From contig CAJAES010000046.1 of NCBI GenBank assembly GCA_903938815.1, positions 1 to 64,000 on the forward strand: 64,000 bases of DNA. Reading direction: 5' to 3'. The translations under genes were made by a program, and so were the position numbers. This DNA is from an uncultured beta proteobacterium. GTDB lineage: Bacteria > Pseudomonadota > Gammaproteobacteria > Burkholderiales > Burkholderiaceae_C. Below the pieces are notes generated by a model. That model was not told the origin of the DNA. It saw only the letters and a list, made by a program, of their open reading frames with translations, and did no database searches. Positions 23,468 to 32,185 of the stretch are shown in pieces; the stretch's first letter is position 1, and each line of letters starts with the position of its first letter.

Positions 23468-26131
23468 ATGAATGTGATCGACACCCCATTGCGCGGCCCG
23501 GCTGCACAGAACCAGACCGGCGCGATGTCCGAACGCCCCCGCCTGGAAGTGCAGGCCGCAGGCGTTCAGCGTGCCGCCGCCACTTTGCTGGCCAGCCGCG
23601 CAGCAAGCGCCATGCGTCAAGCCGGCCTGGCTGGGGCCGAGCTGCTGGTCTGGGGCACGCCCGAACTCGTGCGGGCCTCGGGCCTGGACACCAGTTCGCC
23701 AGGCATCCGCGTCTGTGCCTCTTCGCCCTGGGCGACCGCCATCGAGTCCGCGCCGGCCGCAGGTGCTGCGTGGCGCCATGTCCTGATGCTCGTGGAGTGC
23801 CCGCCGTCGGGAGTGCCCGCACTGCAGCACCTGTTCCGCCGGCTCTGTGACCGCCGTGCCGAGCGCGTGACCGTCATTGCCCTGCCCGGCGCGCAGGACG
23901 CTGGCGCCGTTCGCCACGCGTTCGAGGCTCAGGGTTTCGCGCTGGGCTTCCGGAAGAGCCCCCACTACTACCAGGCGGTCGACTACGAAGGCCTGCACCA
24001 GGAGCGGGGCCCGGTGGTGATGGCCCTGGAGCGCCTGCCCGACTCGGCACTGCTCGCTTACCCGTTGCGCGCCCTGAGCACCGAGCGTGACCTGCACATG
24101 GACATGCTGCGCGAGGTGGGTGAACGCTCCGATGCGCACGTCATTCGCTACCAGTTGGCGGCCGACCTGATTCGCCCCGGCGACCATGTCCTGGATTCGG
24201 CCTGCGGCCTGGGCTACGGCAGCTACCTGCTGGCCCGGTTGAGCAGCTGCGCCTCGGTGCTCGGCGTCGACGGCAGCGACTATGCCGTGCGCTACGCGCA
24301 GATGAACTTCAAGGCGGTCGAGCCCCGATTGAGCTTCGACAAGGCCTGGCTGCCGCAGGACCTGTCTGTCCTGCAGGACCGGCGCTTCGATGTGATCGTG
24401 TCCTTCGAGACGCTGGAGCACATTGCCGACCCGGAAGGCCTGCTGGCGGAGTTCGACCGCCTGCTGCGGCCGGGCGGGCGCGTGATCGTCAGCGTGCCGA
24501 ACGACTGGTCGGACGAGACCGGCGAGGACCCGAACCCGCATCACATCCATGTCTACACGCTCGACAAGCTGCGCCGCCAGTTCGGCCGGCACTTCGAGCC
24601 CGGCGCCCTGCACCAGCAGATCGCCAGCGGGTGCAAGGCCCAACGCCGGGGCAATCAGTGGACCCCCATGCCGCGTGCGCTGCAGCCCGTCCCGCTGGGC
24701 ACCGACAGCCCGCCCGATGCGGAGTGGTGGGTCCTGGCCGGTACGAAGCCGGTCGGCACCGCCGCCGCCGATGGCGCAGCGCAGCCAGACCGGATCGACA
24801 GCCCGGTGAGCGACACCTCGCAACCACCGCTCTCTCGCGGTCTGGTGCTGGCCATGAACTGCACGCCTGCGGATGCCGACCCCGCCGTGCCGGCGTTCTG
24901 GCGCGAAATGAACACACAGCTGGCGGCACAGGGCATGCAGCTCGTGATCGTCAGCACCACGCCGATGGAGGGCTCCGAACTCCAGGTGCTGGACATCCCC
25001 TACGAGCTCACCGGATTCCAGGATCGCTTCCCGGTGCCGCCACGCAACGCGCACGATGTGCCGGCTTCCCTGGTGCAGGATCTGGCGCGCTGGTACGACT
25101 GCGAGCCCGAGCGCGCAGCCCAGGGGTGGAATCAGGCCCGCAGCTTCTTCGAGGATCTGTTGCAGACGCTGCGCCCCTCAGCGGTTCTGGGCTGGCAGAG
25201 CGTCAACCCGGTGACGCGCGTGCTGCGCCAGTGCGCCCGCGAGGCCGATGTTCCCTTCTGGTCCGGCGAGCGCGGCTGGCTGCGCAACACGCTGATGTTC
25301 GACACCCTGGAGAACAATGCCCTGGGCGAAGCCAACCTCAGCCTCGGCCTGGCCACCTTGCGAGACCGTTGTTCGCCGGCCGTCGACACGCTCCAGCGGC
25401 TGGCGAAGCGGGCCAGTTCGGCGTCCGACCTCGGGCGCTACCCTGGTGACACCCGCATTTCAGGGCAGGCACTGCGCGCCCGGTTGGGCATTCCCGACAC
25501 GGACACGGTCGTGGCGTTCTTCTCGCACGGCGAGCCCGGCTTCGGCGCGTGGCAAGCCGGGCCCATGGCGCAGCTCCATGACATGCCGGATGCCACGCTG
25601 CAGGCCCGGCTGGACGCTGTCAGCGACGAACTGCTGGCGCGCGGCTGCTGGCTGCTGGTGCAGGAGCATCCGTTCAATCGCGCGAATGGCCGCACCCTGC
25701 GCCTGCGGGAGTCATCGCGGGTCATCAGCGTGGCGGAAAGTGTCAGCAGCGTCGTGGATGCGGCTGATTTCTGCCTGTTCACGCAGGCCACGCTGCAGTT
25801 CGACATCGCCTTCCTCGACAAGCCGTTCGGCTTGCTCGCACGGAGCGCCCTGTACCGTGCAGGCACGCCGCCGCTGTATGGCGACCATGCGGGTGCTGCC
25901 GCTTTCCTGGATTCGCTGATGGATGTTCAGGCCTGGCCGGCGCGCAGCGCGCAGTTGCGCCGCGACATCGCCTTCCTGTACGAGACCCAGCTGCTCGACG
26001 TGGAGGCTGGAAGCCTGGAACTCAGCGCCGAGCGCTGGGCCGCTCACCTGGGCCAGTTGGTGCGGCCGGTGGACGGCGGCTTTGATGAGCGGGTAGGCCG
26101 ATTCCTGGCCAAGTGGAGCGACGGTTGCTGA
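23468..26131 (+). CDS. Methyltransferase fused to a capsule/glycosyltransferase-like domain
   Basis: An 887-residue protein. Residues 20-200 are methyltransferase-like but without a SAM motif. Residues 210-430 form a class I SAM methyltransferase (HVLDSACGLGYGSYLL, VLGVDGSDYAVRYAQ, FETLEHIADPEGLLAEF, LLRPGGRVIVSVPN). Residues 460-880 resemble capsule-type glycan enzymes, with SGERGWLRNTLMFDTLENNA, VVAFFSHGEPGFG, LLVQEHPFNRANGR and a C-terminal LFTQATLQFDIAFLDKPFG that recalls the nucleotide-sugar-binding part of GT-B enzymes. The glycosyltransferase assignment is tentative. ATG 23468 is used because the frame upstream crosses the TAGAGT element; 23312 and 23528 are alternatives. Confidence 0.7.
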   Translation: MNVIDTPLRGPAAQNQTGAMSERPRLEVQAAGVQRAAATLLASRAASAMRQAGLAGAELLVWGTPELVRASGLDTSSPGIRVCASSPWATAIESAPAAGAAWRHVLMLVECPPSGVPALQHLFRRLCDRRAERVTVIALPGAQDAGAVRHAFEAQGFALGFRKSPHYYQAVDYEGLHQERGPVVMALERLPDSALLAYPLRALSTERDLHMDMLREVGERSDAHVIRYQLAADLIRPGDHVLDSACGLGYGSYLLARLSSCASVLGVDGSDYAVRYAQMNFKAVEPRLSFDKAWLPQDLSVLQDRRFDVIVSFETLEHIADPEGLLAEFDRLLRPGGRVIVSVPNDWSDETGEDPNPHHIHVYTLDKLRRQFGRHFEPGALHQQIASGCKAQRRGNQWTPMPRALQPVPLGTDSPPDAEWWVLAGTKPVGTAAADGAAQPDRIDSPVSDTSQPPLSRGLVLAMNCTPADADPAVPAFWREMNTQLAAQGMQLVIVSTTPMEGSELQVLDIPYELTGFQDRFPVPPRNAHDVPASLVQDLARWYDCEPERAAQGWNQARSFFEDLLQTLRPSAVLGWQSVNPVTRVLRQCAREADVPFWSGERGWLRNTLMFDTLENNALGEANLSLGLATLRDRCSPAVDTLQRLAKRASSASDLGRYPGDTRISGQALRARLGIPDTDTVVAFFSHGEPGFGAWQAGPMAQLHDMPDATLQARLDAVSDELLARGCWLLVQEHPFNRANGRTLRLRESSRVISVAESVSSVVDAADFCLFTQATLQFDIAFLDKPFGLLARSALYRAGTPPLYGDHAGAAAFLDSLMDVQAWPARSAQLRRDIAFLYETQLLDVEAGSLELSAERWAAHLGQLVRPVDGGFDERVGRFLAKWSDGC

Positions 26132-26307
26132 GGCACGATGCCTGCTTGCGCCGCGATCGTTGGCGAGGGGCAGGCCGCCATCTGTGATGGCTTGTCTGCG
26201 GGCGCCGACGGAAACCCAGGACGGGCGATCGGCACCTGGATCGATGCTTCGTTGTCCAGGATGCCCGCCGGGTTTTCGTCCAATTCAAAATTGTCAGGGT
26301 GGCTGGG

Positions 26308-27405
26308 ATGACCGATCTTGCCGATAGTCGCGATATCGTGAAGGCTGTGCTTTCACAGATCTTCCAGCTGTCTCATTTCTCGGGGGAATTCCTCGGGGAG
26401 AGGAAGACTGTCCTGCTCGGATCGGCGTTCGCTTCCTTGGTCAATTCCGAGATTTCCCGGATGACAAAGGAACACGATCGTTTCGATGGCATCCCGACGA
26501 TGGTGACTCCTCGTGAGTTGCGCTTGCTTGCCAACCTGTTTTCCACGGTGCCGATCGACGGCCCGGTACTCGAAATCGGTTGCTACCTCGGCGGGTCCAC
26601 GGGCGCCATCGCCAGAGGCCTGGAGATGGCGCAGGCCGCAAATCGACTGTACGTGCTTGACAGTTTCATGTGGCAAGACCCGGGCTTCGTGAAGGTGCTG
26701 GGGCGTGACATCGACCACCTGCGGCGCAATGAAAACCTGTCCGATGCGGCTGTCGAAGCCACGAGGGGCGGTGACTGGCATCTGGCCTTCCACGAGATCC
26801 ACAAATCGCGCCCTTACTACGATCGGCTCGAGGTTTGCAGAGCCTTGATACCGTACAAGACGGCGGACACGTTCGACCTGTTGAAGTACGTCCCGAACGG
26901 AACCAAATTCGGAGCCGTCTTTGTCGACGGGTTCAAGAGTTGGGAATCCACGTATTCTGGAATGAAGGCGCTGGTGCCGTTTGTTCGCCCTGGTACTTTG
27001 CTGATATTCCAGGATTTCAGCTGGTGTACCTGCTACTGGTTGCCCCTGCTGATTTCCAGCCTGGGCTGCCACCTCCTGATGAAGGTCGACAATACTGCGG
27101 TCTTCGTCGTGGGGAGCGAGTCAAGAATGGTGAATGGCATCGAGAAATTCGGGCAGAGCCCGAATTTCGATAATTATCTGATTTACCGGGATATCCTGAC
27201 GAACTACGCGCGCTCCATGTTCCACAGTGGCGACGATGTCGGTTTTCTTCTCCACACCGCTCAATCCTACGTGCTGGCACATACCTTCGGTGAGGCCGAG
27301 GAAGCACGGAAATTGTTCGGATTCATCGAGCAGCTCTGCGATCGGCTGGGGGTGGATTGGCTGATTCCGAAGCTGAGTGCAACATCGTTTCAGGTCCATC
27401 AATGA
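26308..27405 (+). CDS. TylF/CmcI-like class I SAM methyltransferase
   Basis: A 365-residue protein with GPVLEIGCYLGGSTGAIAR near residue 90 (SAM loop), LYVLDSFMWQDPGF, and GAVFVDGFKSWESTYSGMKA with the acidic residue used by TylF/Methyltransf_24 enzymes, then PFVRPGTLLIFQDF. Such enzymes methylate sugars or sugar-linked hydroxyls. Codon use is visibly less GC-rich than in its neighbours (many GAT, AAT, TTT, ATT), which suggests recent transfer. ATG 26308 is preferred over the in-frame GTG at 26299. The 176-nt upstream gap holds nothing recognisable beyond an A/T-rich CAATTCAAAATTG. Confidence 0.78.
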   Translation: MTDLADSRDIVKAVLSQIFQLSHFSGEFLGERKTVLLGSAFASLVNSEISRMTKEHDRFDGIPTMVTPRELRLLANLFSTVPIDGPVLEIGCYLGGSTGAIARGLEMAQAANRLYVLDSFMWQDPGFVKVLGRDIDHLRRNENLSDAAVEATRGGDWHLAFHEIHKSRPYYDRLEVCRALIPYKTADTFDLLKYVPNGTKFGAVFVDGFKSWESTYSGMKALVPFVRPGTLLIFQDFSWCTCYWLPLLISSLGCHLLMKVDNTAVFVVGSESRMVNGIEKFGQSPNFDNYLIYRDILTNYARSMFHSGDDVGFLLHTAQSYVLAHTFGEAEEARKLFGFIEQLCDRLGVDWLIPKLSATSFQVHQ

Positions 27406-27758
27406 CCCAACGGAGTCGGTGATCGAGGTCTTCCGGTCTTCTTGTCCGTGATTCGGATGGGTCCGATTCGCAAGGCCTGATCGTCAGCGGTTGCCGTGTG
27501 CCCGCGCCCCACCGATGAAGGCTCCGCTTGGGCGTTCCGGGCGGTTGTCGGACCGCACTGCTGCGGGTCAGCCCCGGAACAGCGCGTATTGATCCAGCAG
27601 CCGCATCACGGACTGCCCGCTGCCGCCGGCATCCACGGCGATCTGCACGGCCTCATGGCTGGAGTGGTCGGCCACGCTCAGGCACCCCACGCACGTCATG
27701 CACGTCAGGCACGCCAGGCGCCGGGCGTTGCCCAGCCACCCGACGGCTGTCCGACGCC
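27406..27758. other. Convergent gap with a possible gene remnant
   Basis: A 353-nt region between the TylF-like gene and the HAD/TPR gene. On the minus strand an open frame ending at 27568 reads SVADHSSHEAVQIAVDAGGS and later MRLLDQYALFRG before its stop. This looks like a protein C-terminus, but it overlaps no recognisable domain and its upstream part lies antiframe in the HAD gene. It could be the decayed end of a deleted glycan gene. No T-rich terminator is seen. Confidence 0.35.
27683..27718. repeat. Four imperfect 9-bp tandem repeats
   Basis: CACCCCACG, CACGTCATG, CACGTCAGG and CACGCCAGG follow one another without gaps. No function is suggested; the array may mark slippage in decaying DNA. 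Confidence 0.6.
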
Positions 27759-30692
27759 TCAGGCCCCGGCCGCCTTGCGCGCCGCGATCGGCCGGAAGAC
27801 GATGCGAAGTCCCGCGCGCCCTTCGTGCGACCAGGAGCCGGCCGGGAGCATCAGCAACGAGTCGGCCGCCTCGAAGTGCAGCAGGCCGTGGCCCTGGTCC
27901 CGCACGCCGCTGAAGGCCAGCACGGGGCGCAGATCTGTCGCGTTGCCTTCGGCCACGCGGCGACCCGACAGCGAGACGAGTTCGGCGCTGTGCAGTTGCA
28001 GCCACTCGTGGTCGCGTCCGAGCGCCAGGCCGACATCGGCGTCGCTGTCCGGCAGCGGCACCACGGTGGAGAAGTAGCCGTCGTGGGTCGGTGTGGCCTC
28101 GATCATGACCTGAGCCGAACGGTCGTCGCGCATCAGCAGCACTTGAACCGGCGACTTGCGAGTCGACCAGTCAATGCGCGCCACGTCGAGGCCGAAGCGG
28201 GTCTGGGCCAGCAGCGACAGCGAGAGTTCCATCCCGGCCGCGCGCAACTCCGCGGGAACCGACATCCGCACGCCGCTTTGCGTCTGGCCGACGTAGAAGA
28301 GGCCTTGCTGGCGCAGGCCTTCCAGCCCGGCGTCGACGTCGAACAGCTGGCGCGCCACGCCGCTGCCGAGGTTGATTTCCAGCTTGAACTTGGCCAGGTG
28401 CTCGATTTCCTGCGCGCTCGGGAAGAAGAGCAGGCGCCCGAAACTGGCCAGTGCCTCGTCACGAAGGATCGTCGACGGCGGCATGCGGTTGGCGGCACGG
28501 AAGTACGCATCGGCCTCACGGGCGAAGCGCAGGCACTCGGCCTGGATCTCGAACACGATGTCGCTCTGGCCATTGTCGATCTGCTCCGACTCGAAGATCG
28601 GCTGGCCTTCGTCGTCGTAGCCCACGACACTGGCTCCCTGCTCGCTGCACAGGGTCTCGAGCACGCCGACATAGGGCTGCATGGCAGCCAGTGCGCGATG
28701 GTCGAGCCAGCTCTGGTCCATCAGGCCCCTGTGCTTCTCGTCGACCGACCCCACGGCCAGCATGTAGCGCCCGAAGACTTCGGCACCCCACTCCTCGGAC
28801 ATCACCGGACCGAGCACGCGCTGGATGGTGCCTGCATAACCCAGGTCCACCAGCACGATGGTGTCCCCGGGCGCCAGGCCGACCTGGCGCACCAGGTAGC
28901 GGCGCAGGCGCTCGCGGAACGCCGTCGAGGCGGCATAGATCTCGGCCAGCACCTCGGGCTGCCGCACGGCCGTGATGAAGGTCTGGAGCGGCTGTGCCGA
29001 AGCCTCCGCCTTCTCGACCAGACGTGCGGTTCGTTCAGGCGACAGCAGAAGCTGCCGGGCGATCATGTCTAGCGTCAGGCTCTGGGCGAAATGGGCCAGG
29101 TAATGATCGATGTTCTCCTGCCGCCGGAACGACGCGGCGTAGGCGCTGAAGCGGCTGATCTGCGCTGCATAGGCAGGCATCGGATCTTCCATCGCGCAGT
29201 AGGCGTGCAACGGGAGGTGTGCGTCACGCAGCAGGAACACGAGCTTGACCCGGTCGCGCGTGGCGGCCAGGCCTGTGGCTTCCTCCTGGAGGTAGCGCCC
29301 GAAGGCGTGCATCAGCGGGCCCAGCGTGGCGTGGCCGATGGCCGTGGCTGCTTCGGGGCTGTCGCTGCCGGTCGTGGCCAGCACGGCCCGGTAGGGCATG
29401 TGCAGCGGGCGCGACGCCCGCGCGCTCGGGTCCAGCAGGCTGACCGCGGTGGCGCCCATGCGGCGGCGCTGGATGCCCAGGTCGCCTTCGTGCATCAGGT
29501 AGGTCGCGGACATCCCGAGCGCGCCCGGCGCACGCACATCGGCGTCCTTGTTGTCGCCCACGTGGAGCACGTTGCACGCGTTGGGCGTCTGGTTCAGGCG
29601 CGCCAGCTTGAACAGGCCTTGCGACTTGCAGGCGCCGTGATCCGCTGAACAGATGATCTCGCCGATGGCTGCATAGGCGTCGGCTGGCAGCGCATGGGCG
29701 AGCAGCCGCCGCAGGAGACCGGCGTCGAAGTAGGTGTCGCTGACGATCGTGACCGGCATTTGCCGTGCCCGTGCATCCCGCAGCAGGCGCACCGCGCCTG
29801 GATGGGCAACGCAGGCGTGCATCTCGGCCGCCAGTTCGTCCTCGGCCAGCCAGCGCAGCATCTCGCGGCTGAGTCCGGGCCGCGCCGCCAGGTAGATCTG
29901 GTCCAGGGTCACTTCGGTGCGCCCGGTGCGCACCCACTGCAACTGCCGGGCGTGGCGTTCGGACTTCTCGCGCAGCGCGGCATCGATGCCCGCCATCTTG
30001 AAGGCCGGTCGCTGCTGCAGGTCGTAGAAGACGTCCACCGGCCGGTCGGTGTGACGCCACAGGATGGTGTCGAAGCAGTCCAGCGTGAGCGCCTGGATGC
30101 CCTTTGTCTCGCTCAGCAGCTGCCCCAGCGCGCCGGGGCGAACCAGCATCGGGGCATACACCGTGCTGTCTTCCGTCTGCTGGCTGGTGTCCGATGCCGT
30201 GGCGCGGTGATTCGTCGCGACAGGCGCCGGTGCCGAGGGCTGCGGCGCGATGGGCGCCGGGCCAGTCTCCGCGCGCATCGCGGGGGCCGGGCCCAGTTGC
30301 GCCAGCTTCGTTTCGCACAGCTGCGCCAGAGAGGGGTTCAGCTTCCAGAAGCGCTCCGCACGGCTCCCCGTGGCCAGGTCCTCGTAGTAGGCGCGAGCCT
30401 CGTCGATGCGGCCGCTGGCTTCCAGCGCGAGCGCCATGGCGTAGGCGCTTTCGTCGTGCCGGGGGTCGGCCGCCAGCGCCTCGCTGGCAGCCTGGATGCA
30501 CTGCGCGTGTCGACCCGCCTGAAGGTGCAGGACTGCCAGGTCGCCGAGCAGGTCGGCGTGCCCCGGTTGCAGCTTCAGCGCCTCGCGCAGCAGCTGCTGC
30601 GCCTGTTTCTCGTCGGTCGCGCCGATCTCGAAGGCGGCCTGGCGCACGTCGCTGACGGCGCGCTCGAAGTATGTGGAGGTCGGGGTGGTCAT
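27759..30692 (-). CDS. TPR-HAD protein of surface-polysaccharide loci (COG5610-like)
   Basis: A 977-residue protein. Residues 10-120 contain TPR-like helices (AQQLLREALKLQPGHADLLG, HDESAYAMALALEASGRIDE). Residues 185-390 form a HAD-superfamily phosphatase-like domain with the nucleophile motif LTLDCFDTILWR, VTIVSDTYFDAG and HVGDNKDADVRAPGALGM. The remaining 580 residues match the long C-terminal part of predicted HAD hydrolases that sit in glycan clusters; the function of that part is unknown. The start is ambiguous: ATG 30692 is used, but ATG 30731 overlaps the glf stop (TGATG) and is a good alternative. Confidence 0.8.
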   Translation of the reverse strand: MTTPTSTYFERAVSDVRQAAFEIGATDEKQAQQLLREALKLQPGHADLLGDLAVLHLQAGRHAQCIQAASEALAADPRHDESAYAMALALEASGRIDEARAYYEDLATGSRAERFWKLNPSLAQLCETKLAQLGPAPAMRAETGPAPIAPQPSAPAPVATNHRATASDTSQQTEDSTVYAPMLVRPGALGQLLSETKGIQALTLDCFDTILWRHTDRPVDVFYDLQQRPAFKMAGIDAALREKSERHARQLQWVRTGRTEVTLDQIYLAARPGLSREMLRWLAEDELAAEMHACVAHPGAVRLLRDARARQMPVTIVSDTYFDAGLLRRLLAHALPADAYAAIGEIICSADHGACKSQGLFKLARLNQTPNACNVLHVGDNKDADVRAPGALGMSATYLMHEGDLGIQRRRMGATAVSLLDPSARASRPLHMPYRAVLATTGSDSPEAATAIGHATLGPLMHAFGRYLQEEATGLAATRDRVKLVFLLRDAHLPLHAYCAMEDPMPAYAAQISRFSAYAASFRRQENIDHYLAHFAQSLTLDMIARQLLLSPERTARLVEKAEASAQPLQTFITAVRQPEVLAEIYAASTAFRERLRRYLVRQVGLAPGDTIVLVDLGYAGTIQRVLGPVMSEEWGAEVFGRYMLAVGSVDEKHRGLMDQSWLDHRALAAMQPYVGVLETLCSEQGASVVGYDDEGQPIFESEQIDNGQSDIVFEIQAECLRFAREADAYFRAANRMPPSTILRDEALASFGRLLFFPSAQEIEHLAKFKLEINLGSGVARQLFDVDAGLEGLRQQGLFYVGQTQSGVRMSVPAELRAAGMELSLSLLAQTRFGLDVARIDWSTRKSPVQVLLMRDDRSAQVMIEATPTHDGYFSTVVPLPDSDADVGLALGRDHEWLQLHSAELVSLSGRRVAEGNATDLRPVLAFSGVRDQGHGLLHFEAADSLLMLPAGSWSHEGRAGLRIVFRPIAARKAAGA

Positions 30693-30730
30693 GGTGGTCT
30701 TCTTCGGAATTGGGGTGGAGTCGGGTGCCA

Positions 30731-31894
30731 TCAGTCGGCCGTGCAGGTATGCGGGCTCGGACTGGGGCGTCCGCGGGGCGAACCCGCCATGCCCGTGGCT
30801 TCCGGGAGCAGGCGGCGCGACAGCGCCAGCGCGGCGCCGACCACCTGGTCCATGTTGTAGTAGCGGTACTGGGCGAGGCGGCCGATGAAGAACACATCGC
30901 TCTCGGCGTCCGCCAGCGCTTCGTAGCGCTTGAAGAGCGCCTCGTTGTCGGCGTTCGGGATCGGGTAGTACGGGTCGCCTTCGGCCGTGGGGTACTCCCG
31001 TACCAGGGAGGTGCCTGTGTGGGCCTGGCCCGTCAGGTGCCTGAACTCGGTCACGCGGGTGTAGGCGTGGTCGTTCGGGTAGTTCACGGTCCCGACCGGC
31101 TGGTACTGTCCGCAGCGCGGCAGGTGCTCATGCTCGAAGCGCAGGCTGCGGTAGGGCAGGCGGCCGTAGCAGTGGCCGTAGTACTCGTCCACGGGGCCGC
31201 TGAACACGGTGCGCCGGCGGTCGATGCCGGCGGCGACGTCCTCGTAGGCGGTGCCGGTCCGCACCTCGATGTTGGGATGGTCCAGCATGCGTTCGAACAT
31301 CGCCGTGTAGCCCGCTTCCGGCATCGCCTGGAAGCGGTCGGTGAAGTAGCGGTCGTCGTCGTTGGTCCGCGTGGGAATGCGCGCCGCCACGCCGCCGGCA
31401 AGTTCCGACAGGTCCAGGCCCCACTGCTTGCGCGTGTAGCCGCGGAAGAACTTCTCGCACAGGTCCCGGCCCACCGAGTTCAGCACCACGTCTTCGGAAG
31501 TGCGTAGCGGTTCGCGCGGTTCCCGCACGCGCTGCAGGAAGTCGGCTACGCCGTCTTCGTCGAGGTCCAGGCCGTACAGGCCGTTGACCGTCGTGCGGTT
31601 GATCGGCATCGGGAAGGCTCGGCCGTTGCGTGCATCGGGAACCGCGAGCACGCGGTGCTCGTAGGGGCGCCACTTCGTGTAGTGCGACAGGTACTCGAAG
31701 ACGTATTCGCTGTTGGTATGAAAGATGTGCGGTCCGTATTCGTGGACCATCACGCCCGCTGTGTCCAGCCTGTCGTAGGCGTTGCCCGCGATGTGGGGCC
31801 GCTTGTCGATGACGAGCACGCGGTCGCCGGCCTCGGCCAGCTGGCGGGCCGTCGTGGCTCCGGCAAAGCCTGCGCCGACGATGAGGGTGTCCAT
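30731..31894 (-). CDS. glf: UDP-galactopyranose mutase
   Basis: A 387-residue flavoenzyme that interconverts UDP-galactopyranose and UDP-galactofuranose. It starts with the FAD-binding MDTLIVGAGFAGATTARQL, followed by VIDKRPHIAGNAYD, VHEYGPHIFHTNSEYVFEYL, the RKQWGLDLSEL motif, and a C-terminal FFIGRLAQYRYYNMDQVVGA that closes the flavin site. The length is normal. The start at 31894 drops an extension rich in Pro and Arg. It leads a two-gene unit with the HAD/TPR gene. Its presence implies galactofuranose in a surface or flagellar glycan. Confidence 0.95.
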   Translation of the reverse strand: MDTLIVGAGFAGATTARQLAEAGDRVLVIDKRPHIAGNAYDRLDTAGVMVHEYGPHIFHTNSEYVFEYLSHYTKWRPYEHRVLAVPDARNGRAFPMPINRTTVNGLYGLDLDEDGVADFLQRVREPREPLRTSEDVVLNSVGRDLCEKFFRGYTRKQWGLDLSELAGGVAARIPTRTNDDDRYFTDRFQAMPEAGYTAMFERMLDHPNIEVRTGTAYEDVAAGIDRRRTVFSGPVDEYYGHCYGRLPYRSLRFEHEHLPRCGQYQPVGTVNYPNDHAYTRVTEFRHLTGQAHTGTSLVREYPTAEGDPYYPIPNADNEALFKRYEALADAESDVFFIGRLAQYRYYNMDQVVGAALALSRRLLPEATGMAGSPRGRPSPSPHTCTAD

Positions 31895-32103
31895 GAGAGG
31901 GATTGCTCCACGGGAGACGGGTGCAGGGAGTGTGGCCGTCTGCCCGGGGCGCCATCGCCCGATATGCAGGGGCAAGCCCGGCCATCTCGGGCCTGGTGCG
32001 GGCGCGCCGGGCACCCGCTTCCGGCCCCGGTTCTGGCGGCCCGGCGACCGGCCTTGTAAGGCAAATTCCTACACGACCGGTGGTGCAAAACGGACTCAAG
32101 CGA

Positions 32104-32135
32104 CGGAACTGGGCTGATGTTGCATCCCAGTTCCG
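32104..32135. promoter_or_regulatory. Inverted repeat (operator candidate) upstream of flhD
   Basis: CGGAACTGGG and CCCAGTTCCG form a perfect 10-bp inverted repeat with a 12-nt spacer. It overlaps the -35 region and spacer of the promoter proposed for flhD, the usual place for a repressor or class II activator site. Confidence 0.55.
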
Positions 32136-32146
32136 GTCTCTACAGT
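32120..32146 (+). promoter_or_regulatory. Candidate sigma-70 promoter of flhDC
   Basis: TTGCAT (32120-32125) and TACAGT (32141-32146) are separated by 15 nt, short for sigma-70. The -10 is 40 nt before the flhD start. It is the best pair seen in the 291-nt gap between glf and flhD. Confidence 0.35.
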
Positions 32147-32185
32147 TCGTATCACGCTGAAACGCAAACCCACCGGAGAGACACC

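Noticed and set aside
26320..26327. GCCGATAG resembling a sigma-28 -10 box
   Set aside because: It lies inside the TylF-like coding sequence just after the start, and no TCAA/TAAA stands 15-16 nt upstream.
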